Positions 1 to 5,646 of a stretch of DNA of 6,335 nucleotides are shown piece after piece. The position numbers were made by a program, and so were the translations under genes. Source of the DNA: an uncultured Chloroflexota bacterium (GTDB taxonomy: Bacteria; Chloroflexota; Anaerolineae; Aggregatilineales; Phototrophicaceae). The stretch's first letter is position 1, and each line of letters begins with the position of its first letter. Under the pieces are notes generated by a model. It saw nothing but the letters and a program-made list of their open reading frames with translations, had not been told where the DNA came from and did not search any database. Where the stretch lies: positions 1 through 6,335 of the forward strand of contig CAIVEA010000736.1 in the NCBI GenBank assembly GCA_903904765.1. Direction: 5' to 3'.

Positions 1-257
1 AACCGCCCCGGCAATTCCGGGCGCAAGCGGGCGATTTCCCGCGAACGGCGCAGTGCGTAGCTGCTCACGATGCTCCCGCGCAGGCGAATGTCCAGCAGCA
101 AACGCCAAGGACGATCATCCGGCCATTCCAGCAGTTCCGCGCTCAAATCGTTCGACCACACATCAATTGTGCGGGGACTCATATCGTGGAAGCGATAGCA
201 TACCACCCGACGATCTGCCAGCCATTCCTTTTCGTAAAGCTGTTGTCCATCCGACAT
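1..257 (-). CDS. Hypothetical protein, N-terminal 85 residues, cut by the left window edge
   Basis: The minus strand is open from an ATG at 257 to the window edge, with no stop in 85 codons. The reading begins MSDGQQLYEKEWLADRR and ends RLRPELPGR. Codon use is like the neighbouring genes, and the protein has a mixed, soluble-looking composition with no signal peptide or membrane segment. A tryptophan-rich stretch (roughly residues 33-54, including LLEWPDDRPWRLL) leads into LLLDIRLRG and an Arg-rich helix-like segment. This pattern is loosely reminiscent of STAS/SpoIIAA-like small domains, but that is only an impression. I do not recognise the family. The start is the first ATG in frame; upstream there is only a weak GGGGA 10 bases away. 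A strong promoter lies about 90-120 bases upstream, which implies its own transcript with a leader of about 85 bases. The gene is truncated only because the window ends. Confidence 0.75.
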   Translation of the reverse strand, partial: MSDGQQLYEKEWLADRRVVCYRFHDMSPRTIDVWSNDLSAELLEWPDDRPWRLLLDIRLRGSIVSSYALRRSREIARLRPELPGR

Positions 258-338
258 GATGCGTTTATCCCCGTCCCTGATGAACCGCGAACACGATTCT
301 GTAGTGGAGATGACCGCTGGAAGCCGCCCATCCACACG

Positions 339-358
339 GACTCATAGTCAGTATAGTC
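339..358. repeat. Imperfect palindrome over the -10 box (possible operator)
   Basis: On the plus strand GACTCATA, a 5-base centre GTCAG, then TATAGTC form an inverted repeat with one unpaired base. It covers the predicted TATACT -10 box of the minus-strand promoter, so it could be an operator. On the plus strand it is followed directly by six Ts (359-364), so it could equally act as a weak terminator for plus-strand transcription, although no plus-strand gene is present here. Confidence 0.3.
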
Positions 359-379
359 TTTTTTGAGCCATACACTCAA
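350..379 (-). promoter_or_regulatory. Sigma70-type promoter for the left-edge gene
   Basis: Reading the minus strand, TTGAGT (379-374, 4 of 6 to TTGACA) is followed by an 18-base spacer and TATACT (355-350, 5 of 6 to TATAAT). The spacer is A-rich, with six As in a row. It lies in the 124-base gap just after the stop of the zinc-ribbon gene and points to the gene starting at 257. The predicted transcription start is near 342. No experimental support is available. Confidence 0.5.
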
Positions 380-381
380 GT

Positions 382-1854
382 TTATCGTTTGTATTTCACT
401 GTGTTACCCAAAATGACCTTCCCACTCTGCCCGTTGACCAGCGCCATGCGGGTATCGAGGTCTTCCTCGACCAGAATGGCAATCCACACGGGCAACAGCA
501 CAAGGCGGAAACTCATCTGCTGGATGAGCGTCATCACATGGATACTCACCTCATCCGAACCTTCGCCCTGCTGGTACTTGGCACGCATCTGCGCCGCGAT
601 CACACCCCGCGCCTCCAACGCCGCCCTATCGAAGTCGAGCGTGTAAATCTGCGCTGGATAGCGCGACAGCAGCGCCGGGTCATAGGCCACCAGTGCGCCG
701 GAATGATAATCGTCCAACTGGGCGGTCAGGGTGCGCGGCGGCGATTGCACGGCGCACACTTCCACATCGTAGACTGCGTCGGTGAATTTTTCCTGTTGAT
801 AGGTGGGCTGAATTGGTGAATTGCGGTCTTTGGGCATACGGGTATCAATGCGAGTTCGCATCACCTCGCCCATCGCGTCGAACAACCAAAACGGCAGGTA
901 ATGACCTTCCAGCGTGGCAGATTTGATCTTGTTATTGCCAAACCAGCCCTTCACACGCTCGGTCACGCTGCGTAAACGCTCTTTGATGCGTTCCCCTGCC
1001 TCATCCCGCGTGATCTTGAACGGAATCACGCCATCCGGTTGCTCAAACGAGCCGAGCGCATCCTGTTCCAACACCTGATTCGAGCCGCAGAACGAGCAGC
1101 GTGCCGACAACACCGACGCACTAATGGTACGCTGTGCGCCGCAGGCTTTGCAGCACAACAAGCGTTCGCCCACCACCCATGTCACAGGTTTCGCCCGCCG
1201 CTGAAGCAGCGCCGCCGTCAGTTGTTCGCTCTGCCCGCCCTGTGGCTGCGGCGCGGGCGGCAAATACCCGCACGAGGAACAGCGCACCCCGCCCGTGCGC
1301 TCGTCCGCCATAAGATCGCCGCCGCAGTTCGGGCAGCGGGTGATGACCTGCGTCGTCGCCACCGCCTCCAGCACCTTCATCTCAGCAGGCATTTCGGCCT
1401 TTTCGCTGCGGGCGGCTTCCTCGGCAGTCATGCGCCCGTTCAGCACCATCAGCATTCGCATGGCTTCCAAATCGCCGGGGTTATAGGCCAGCACCGTACT
1501 CAGATGGTCGCGCTTGGCCTTCTCGTTGTCGCTCAGTTTCGCCGTCCACAGATGTGCTTCGAGGAAATCCGGTTGCAGTTCCAGCGCCTGCGCCAGTGAC
1601 GCAAGTGCTTTGAGGCGATCCCCCTGAAAGAGATAATCATGCGCGGTGTAAAACAGCGACAGCGCCCTCGGATTGATCTCATCCTCATGCGCCACACTCA
1701 CTTCCGGGCGCTTCCCGCGCTGGCGCACCTCTGTGATTTTGTCGTCCAACCCGCTGCTGCGGACGTAGCCACAATGCGAACAGACCATCCGTGCTTCTAC
1801 AAAATTCGGGGTCATGCGCTTACCGCATTCTGGACAGTCGAGATTGATACCCAT
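382..1854 (-). CDS. Triple zinc-ribbon protein with a TPR segment
   Basis: This 490-residue protein has three CxxC...CxxC zinc ribbons: C7/C10 with C25/C28, C174/C177 with C192/C195, and C235/C238 with C253/C256. Between the first two lies a TPR-like helical section (about 62-135; ALSLFYTAHDYLFQG then ALASLAQALELQP). After the third ribbon comes a long C-terminal domain with VIPFKITRDEA (276-286), YLPFWLFDA (319-327) and, near the end, LLPVWIAI plus ALVNGQSGKV (471-480). These C-terminal motifs match what I know of bacterial proteins annotated as 'TFIIB-type zinc ribbon-containing', whose function is unknown. The hydrophobic stretch 448-462 is short, and I do not call it a membrane span. No signal peptide is seen, so it is probably cytoplasmic, with the ribbons acting as zinc-bound structural or binding modules. 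An in-frame TTG at 1872 would add six residues, but the ATG at 1854 has a better-placed ribosome site. An 80-base gap with a hairpin separates it from the fructokinase gene, so it may have its own transcript. Confidence 0.85.
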   Translation of the reverse strand: MGINLDCPECGKRMTPNFVEARMVCSHCGYVRSSGLDDKITEVRQRGKRPEVSVAHEDEINPRALSLFYTAHDYLFQGDRLKALASLAQALELQPDFLEAHLWTAKLSDNEKAKRDHLSTVLAYNPGDLEAMRMLMVLNGRMTAEEAARSEKAEMPAEMKVLEAVATTQVITRCPNCGGDLMADERTGGVRCSSCGYLPPAPQPQGGQSEQLTAALLQRRAKPVTWVVGERLLCCKACGAQRTISASVLSARCSFCGSNQVLEQDALGSFEQPDGVIPFKITRDEAGERIKERLRSVTERVKGWFGNNKIKSATLEGHYLPFWLFDAMGEVMRTRIDTRMPKDRNSPIQPTYQQEKFTDAVYDVEVCAVQSPPRTLTAQLDDYHSGALVAYDPALLSRYPAQIYTLDFDRAALEARGVIAAQMRAKYQQGEGSDEVSIHVMTLIQQMSFRLVLLPVWIAILVEEDLDTRMALVNGQSGKVILGNTVKYKR

Positions 1855-1858
1855 GCGA

Positions 1859-1863
1859 ACCTC
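1859..1863 (-). promoter_or_regulatory. Ribosome binding site that decides the start of the zinc-ribbon gene
   Basis: GAGGT lies 4 bases before the ATG at 1854 on the minus strand (GAGGT-TCGC-ATG). It would fall inside the coding region if the upstream TTG at 1872 were used. The first zinc ribbon begins only six residues after this ATG, so both starts keep the domain intact. Confidence 0.55.
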
Positions 1864-1876
1864 GCCATACAAAATA

Positions 1877-1902
1877 AATCCCTAAACATGAGTATAGGGA
1901 TT
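1877..1902 (-). terminator. Perfect 8-bp inverted repeat with T-rich tail, likely terminator of the fructokinase gene
   Basis: On the minus strand AATCCCTA, a 10-base loop and TAGGGATT pair perfectly and are followed by TATTTTG. The tail is T-rich and the hairpin starts 32 bases after the fructokinase stop, which fits a modest intrinsic terminator (half of the stem is A/T). The same arms include TATACT (1896-1891), a possible -10 box for the zinc-ribbon gene, but no convincing -35 lies at 16-18 bases upstream. An operator is the alternative reading. Confidence 0.42.
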
Positions 1903-1934
1903 AATCACGACAAACGCTCCCTTTATTTCGGGGG

Positions 1935-2873
1935 TTATTGTGCGTCCGCCACAAACTGGTCAACCGCGCTGCGGCTGGGTAGCGCCGGAATCGCGCCGAG
2001 ATGGGTCGTCGCCAACGCGCCCACCGCATTGGCAAAACGCCCGATCTCCGGCAAATGCGCCTGATAATCGTCCCAGTGTTCCAGAATACCCACCAGCATC
2101 CCCGCCACGAAACCGTCACCCGCACCGGTGGTGTCCACCGTGCGGACGCTGAACCCCGGCACATGCACCGCCTGCTGCCGCGTGTAGATGGTCGCGCCGC
2201 GTCCGCCCTGCGTGACGGCGATCACCCGCACATCGCCACGCCACAGGGAGCTAATGTCATGACCGCCCGTCAGGAATTCAACTTCTTCATCGCTCACCTT
2301 GACGATATGCGCGTAATCGAATCCCGCCAGCATCCCTTCGCGGGCAGCTTCGGCGCTGGGCCACAGCGCAAGGCGCAAATTCGGGTCATACGAGATGAGC
2401 AACCCGCGTGAGCGTGCTTCCTGCACCGCCAGCAGCGTGGCCGAACGGCTGGGTTCACCGATCATCGTAATCGAGCCGTAGTGGAAAATCTTGGCATTCG
2501 CCAGCACATCCACCACCACATCCTCCGGGCGCATCAGCATATCGGCGCTGGGGTGACGATAGAACACAAAACTGCGTTCGCCTTCTGCCGTGAGCGACAC
2601 GAACGCCAGCGCAGTCCGCGCCTCGTCCGAGAAGCACAGGCCGCGCAGGTCAATACCTTCGGCAGCCAGCACGTCCGCCAGATGATGCCCGAACGGGTCA
2701 TCGCCCACCTGCCCCATGAAAGCCACTTCATGCCCCAATCGCGCCACCGCCACCGCGACGTTGGCCGGCGCGCCACCCGGCGCTTTGCGGAAACCGGAAG
2801 CATCCCCCACGCTAACGCCATGCTCCAGCGCAACGAAGTCAATCAGCAATTCACCCAAACTCACCACGCTCAT
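1935..2873 (-). CDS. Fructokinase, PfkB/ribokinase family
   Basis: This 312-residue cytoplasmic kinase should transfer phosphate from ATP to a free sugar, most likely fructose to fructose 6-phosphate. The length is usual for the family. Family features seen in order: N-terminal VVSLGELLIDF, the sugar-site motif GGAPANVAVAVARLG (33-47), GQVGDDPFG (54-62), FYRHPSADM (104-112), YDPNLR (162-167), a TQGGRGA strand-turn (221-227) and the ATP/anion-hole signature DTTGAGD (247-253) with D253 as the expected catalytic base. GGAPANVA and the FYR-PSAD segment are typical of fructokinases in bacteria and plants (ScrK-like), which is why I prefer fructose to ribose, adenosine or 2-keto-3-deoxygluconate. 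No sugar transporter or sucrose hydrolase gene is adjacent, so the substrate is inferred from motifs alone. The start is supported by AGGGGA seven bases upstream. The gene begins 10 bases after the lipoprotein stop, so the two are probably co-transcribed. Confidence 0.9.
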   Translation of the reverse strand: MSVVSLGELLIDFVALEHGVSVGDASGFRKAPGGAPANVAVAVARLGHEVAFMGQVGDDPFGHHLADVLAAEGIDLRGLCFSDEARTALAFVSLTAEGERSFVFYRHPSADMLMRPEDVVVDVLANAKIFHYGSITMIGEPSRSATLLAVQEARSRGLLISYDPNLRLALWPSAEAAREGMLAGFDYAHIVKVSDEEVEFLTGGHDISSLWRGDVRVIAVTQGGRGATIYTRQQAVHVPGFSVRTVDTTGAGDGFVAGMLVGILEHWDDYQAHLPEIGRFANAVGALATTHLGAIPALPSRSAVDQFVADAQ

Positions 2874-2879
2874 CGTATT

Positions 2880-2885
2880 TCCCCT
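2880..2885 (-). promoter_or_regulatory. Ribosome binding site overlapping the upstream stop codon
   Basis: AGGGGA on the minus strand (2885-2880) begins within the TAG stop of the lipoprotein gene (2886-2884) and sits six bases before the fructokinase ATG. The arrangement suggests translational coupling between the two genes. Confidence 0.55.
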
Positions 2886-3453
2886 AACTGCCCTTCGGCG
2901 CTACGTAGACCAACGTTTGCAGAATCGACTCCAGCGTGCCTTCAAAGCGGCTCAGTTCTCCCGGTGAACTGGTGGCGCTGATGATGCTATAGATGCCATG
3001 TCCCATATCCAGCGCCAAGATTACACCCTGCCCATCCGTCCCCATGCCTTCCACCCGTCCGGCGGGGCGTGTACCCATCGTGGTTTCGGTGGGCGAACCA
3101 AAGGTAATCCCCGAACTACTCAACGTATCGGCAAAAAACTTCACCACGTCCAACGGGGTAACACCTGCGCTCAAACCACTGACCGACCCAATCGGGCCGA
3201 TAATCATGCGCGTCTGGAACTGACCGGGCGCGGGGATTTGCGCTTCAAAAGCGGCCTGTGTGTTGGCAATCGTCACCTGACCGGAGACGACAGTCGCCAC
3301 CCAATCGGGCGGATACTGAAACGAAATCGTCCCATCGCCCGAAACATAGTTCTGCGTCAAGATCAACGGCGTGGGTGTGGCTGCGCTGCGCCCACCACAA
3401 GCTACCAGCAACAGCACCAGCAAGAGCAGCAGCGCCCGACTCCATCGGTTCAT
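2884..3453 (-). CDS. Small lipoprotein with a PsbP/DUF1795-like domain
   Basis: This 189-residue protein starts MNRWSRALLLLLVLLLVAC, a basic head, a leucine-rich core and a lipobox LVAC with C19 as the lipidation residue. It is therefore an exported, membrane-anchored lipoprotein. A short low-complexity linker (GRSAATPTP, about 21-29) follows. The mature domain opens with GTISFQYPPDWVA (about 40-52), a pattern shared with the PsbP/DUF1795 (Mog1-like) fold, and ends with RFEGTLESILQTL, the usual closing helix of that fold. Such domains are often found as extracytoplasmic lipoproteins of unknown role, and nothing here gives a ligand or partner. The mature part has no catalytic motif or extra cysteine that I can see. 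AAAGGA lies 10 bases before the ATG. The gene follows the dispersed repeat and is probably co-transcribed with the downstream fructokinase gene, but a functional link between them is only a guess. Confidence 0.82.
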   Translation of the reverse strand: MNRWSRALLLLLVLLLVACGGRSAATPTPLILTQNYVSGDGTISFQYPPDWVATVVSGQVTIANTQAAFEAQIPAPGQFQTRMIIGPIGSVSGLSAGVTPLDVVKFFADTLSSSGITFGSPTETTMGTRPAGRVEGMGTDGQGVILALDMGHGIYSIISATSSPGELSRFEGTLESILQTLVYVAPKGS

Positions 3454-3483
3454 CGAACACGTATCCTTTCTATAGGCGACTGA

Positions 3484-3573
3484 CCCTCATCCCCGGCTCT
3501 TCTCCCCCATGACGAAGGGTGTAAGATCATCTTACCTCCCCTCTCCGTGTGGAGAGAGGATTGAGGGGTGAGG
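3484..3573. repeat. Dispersed intergenic palindromic repeat element (REP/MITE-like)
   Basis: This roughly 90-base element fills most of the gap between the renalase-like and lipoprotein genes. On the plus strand it opens with CCCTCATCCCC and closes with GGGGTGAGG, which are imperfect inverted ends. Inside are a perfect 15-base palindrome GTAAGATCATCTTAC (3521-3535) and a stem-loop CTCTCC-GTGT-GGAGAG (3541-3556). A weaker, decayed arm pair CTTC/GAAG lies at 3499-3517. The C/T-rich then G/A-rich layout with a palindromic centre resembles short interspersed repeats common in intergenic DNA of several GC-rich bacteria. Only one copy is in this window, so its repeated nature is inferred. It has no T tract, so it is a poor intrinsic terminator. 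Confidence 0.6.
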
Positions 3574-3575
3574 TC

Positions 3576-4580
3576 TCAGGCCAGCGCAGCCCCCGCCGCG
3601 AGGCCGGAGAGGTACGCCCCTTCCACCCGCGCCTCGTAGAACGCATCCCCCGCAAAGGCCAGCGGCGCAACGCCCTTCGCCAGCAGGCAGCGTTCATGGT
3701 GCAGCACCGTTGGCAGCGCGTAACGCCAGCGTTTCAGCACCGCTTCGGTGATGGTCGCACCTTCCGTGAGGAACGGTTGCAGCGCCTCTTGAATGACCGC
3801 CAGTACGTCCTCGTCCGAATATTCCCAGTATTTGCGGCTCATGCCGGGGCTGCCGTGCGCGGTGATGACCCGCGCCCCTTCGGAAATACCCTTGCGCTGG
3901 TTGTCGGCAATCCAGCTAATCGGCTCGGTATGACGTTGCAGCGCACCCGGTTCAGGGAGCAGCACATCCCCCGCCACCACGAACAGACCGCACAGGTTGG
4001 GCGCGTATTCGATCAGGGTTAACGCCTCGCGGTCAGCCGCGCTCAGTTGGCTGATCGTGTCGCCCAGTAGCGCCACTGACTGCGGCACAGGCGGGGTGAG
4101 CAGCAATTTGCGGCTGTAGTAACTGTTGCCCGCGTCGTCCTGTACCGTCCAGCCTTCGGCGGTCAGGGTGATGGCCTTGACCGTCGCATTAACCTGAAAA
4201 CTCACATTCTCGCCCGCATCCGCCGCCAGCCATTTCGCCAATGCGTTCATGCCACCTCGCGCCGCAAAGCGGGGATGTCCGTCATGCTCCACGCCGCCCA
4301 GACTGCCGGCGCTGAACCCGTTCGCCCACACATAAACCTGTTTCGCCGCCAGCCAGCGGTCTACCTGCTGCTTAAACTCGGGGGAACGCACCGTGAAGAA
4401 CTGTGCGCCATGATCGGCCAAACCGCCGCCGATGCGCCGGGTCGCCAGCCGCCCACCCACGCTGCGGCCTTTATCCAGCACCAGCACCTTTTGTCCGCGT
4501 TCTCCCAGTAAACGGGCAGCAGCCAACCCGCTGATTCCCGCACCCACCACCAGAACATCCAACCGATTCACTTCAGTCAT
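3576..4580 (-). CDS. Renalase-like FAD/NAD(P)-dependent oxidoreductase (amine oxidase fold)
   Basis: This 334-residue flavoprotein has an N-terminal Rossmann dinucleotide site VVGAGISGLAAARLL (11-25; G13, G15, G18), an acidic residue D36 at the end of strand 2 for FAD ribose, the GGRLATRR motif (42-49) and DHGAQFFTVR (56-65). The C-terminal FAD segment LAFAGDAF...VEGAYLSGLAAG spans 307-330. KRWRYALP (283-290) is also typical of the renalase/COG3380 group. Bacterial renalases oxidise the unusual dihydro-NAD(P) isomers (2- and 6-dihydro forms) with oxygen and so relieve inhibition of dehydrogenases. A related oxidoreductase role is plausible, but the substrate here is unproven. The protein is cytoplasmic, with no signal peptide, and its length is normal for the group. 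GAGGA just ahead of the ATG supports the start. It begins 9 bases after the corA stop, so the two are likely in one transcript, while the dispersed repeat follows its own stop. Confidence 0.85.
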   Translation of the reverse strand: MTEVNRLDVLVVGAGISGLAAARLLGERGQKVLVLDKGRSVGGRLATRRIGGGLADHGAQFFTVRSPEFKQQVDRWLAAKQVYVWANGFSAGSLGGVEHDGHPRFAARGGMNALAKWLAADAGENVSFQVNATVKAITLTAEGWTVQDDAGNSYYSRKLLLTPPVPQSVALLGDTISQLSAADREALTLIEYAPNLCGLFVVAGDVLLPEPGALQRHTEPISWIADNQRKGISEGARVITAHGSPGMSRKYWEYSDEDVLAVIQEALQPFLTEGATITEAVLKRWRYALPTVLHHERCLLAKGVAPLAFAGDAFYEARVEGAYLSGLAAGAALA

Positions 4581-4589
4581 AATTCCTCG

Positions 4590-5591
4590 CTAAAACCATC
4601 CCAAACGCCGCAAAATCGCCAGCAAGCCAGCGGTCAGCAGCGCCATCAAGAACAATACAAACGGCACACCCAACGGGCTGCCCAGATTCGGCCACGTTGC
4701 CTCGAAGTTCATGCCGTAGAACCCGCTAATCACCGTCAAGATGCCGATCACCAGCGTGAACACCGTCAAACGATTGACGACACGGTTCAACTGATTGGAG
4801 ACAGACGACATGTGCAGGTCAATCACCGTCGTCAGCGTATCGCGGTACATGGCGATCATATCCGCAATCCACAGCAAATGGTCAGCCACATCACGCAGAT
4901 AATACTGGGTGTCCTGCCCGACGGCGTTCAGCACATGCGGCTGCGTGAGCGTACTCAGCATATCGCGCTGCGGCCACACCACCCGCCACAGGTTAATCAA
5001 CATCTGCCGCATCTCAAACAGGCGATTCAGATTTTCCTGCCGGGGCTTGAGCAGCACCACATCTTCCAGCAGGCCAATTTCTTCCTCGACCATATCCATG
5101 ATCGGAAAGTAGGCATCCACCACCGTATCTAGCACCACATAGGCCAGATAGGGCGCGTTCGCCGGCATCGAAGCGCCCATCACACTCACGCGCCGCCGAA
5201 CTTCGTCAATCACCGGCTCGTTTTGCAGATGCACCGTAACCACATAGTTGCGCCCCACAAACATATCCACTTCGCGGAAGTCCAGTTGGTGCGCCGCCAC
5301 CGAGTCTTCCCGGCTACCTGCTTCGTCCGGTTGCCCGGTGATGCTGATTGCGTTCACGATCAGGAACACGTAGCCATCATATTCGGTCATCTTCGGGCGC
5401 TGGTGATGGTTATTGGTATCCTCAATCGCCAGCGGGTGAAACTGGAACACCTCGGTCATCACGCGGATCGCTTCCACGTCGGATTCGAGTGCGTCCATCC
5501 ACACCAGATGCTCGTGATTCGCCAGCAGCGCGGGCAGTTCCGCCACCGGATAGTCTTTAATCGTGCCGCCAGACAATACACTCACACGCAT
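4590..5591 (-). CDS. corA: CorA-type magnesium/divalent-cation channel
   Basis: This 333-residue inner-membrane protein matches the CorA family in length and layout. It has a large N-terminal cytoplasmic alpha/beta domain containing VWMDAL (30-35), HPLAIEDTNNHHQRPKM (52-68) and YVFLIVNAI (74-82), then a long helical region that ends in YYLRDVADHLLWIADMI (230-246). Two C-terminal membrane helices follow: about 274-291, ending at the signature YGMN (292-295), and about 308-327. GMN forms the ion-selectivity site at the pore mouth, and the family works as homopentamers importing Mg2+ (sometimes Co2+ or Ni2+). The loop after GMN reads FEATWPNLGSPLG and lacks the MPEL motif seen in many CorAs. The C-terminus ILRRLGWF is the usual short basic tail. 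The ATG is preceded by AAAGGG eight bases away. The renalase-like gene starts 9 bases downstream; the upstream membrane-protein gene ends 55 bases before it. Confidence 0.93.
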   Translation of the reverse strand: MRVSVLSGGTIKDYPVAELPALLANHEHLVWMDALESDVEAIRVMTEVFQFHPLAIEDTNNHHQRPKMTEYDGYVFLIVNAISITGQPDEAGSREDSVAAHQLDFREVDMFVGRNYVVTVHLQNEPVIDEVRRRVSVMGASMPANAPYLAYVVLDTVVDAYFPIMDMVEEEIGLLEDVVLLKPRQENLNRLFEMRQMLINLWRVVWPQRDMLSTLTQPHVLNAVGQDTQYYLRDVADHLLWIADMIAMYRDTLTTVIDLHMSSVSNQLNRVVNRLTVFTLVIGILTVISGFYGMNFEATWPNLGSPLGVPFVLFLMALLTAGLLAILRRLGWF

Positions 5592-5646
5592 CTTGTGTCC
5601 CTTTCGCGCTCCCGTACTCTAGTGTAACCCCTACAGCCCCGACTGC

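Noticed and set aside
179..379. 66-codon minus-strand open frame beginning at a TTG
   Set aside because: It starts inside the predicted promoter, overlaps the left-edge gene in another frame, lacks a ribosome site and has an unconvincing composition.
1039..1599. 186-codon plus-strand open frame
   Set aside because: It lies wholly antisense to the zinc-ribbon gene, has a His/Arg/Gln-rich composition typical of shadow frames in GC-rich DNA, and matches no family; the minus strand has clear domains there.
2481..2981. 166-codon plus-strand open frame across the fructokinase start
   Set aside because: It is antisense to the fructokinase and lipoprotein genes, both well supported by motifs, and its His/Arg-rich translation looks like a shadow.
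3454..3483. Possible promoter TATAGA before the lipoprotein gene
   Set aside because: No acceptable -35 hexamer occurs 16-18 bases upstream and no extended -10 is present, so it is too weak to list.
5592..5646. Possible promoter or terminator in the gap before corA
   Set aside because: TACACT is a partial -10 match without a -35, and the small TGTA/TACA inverted repeat is too short; no T tract is present. Only the ribosome site is convincing.
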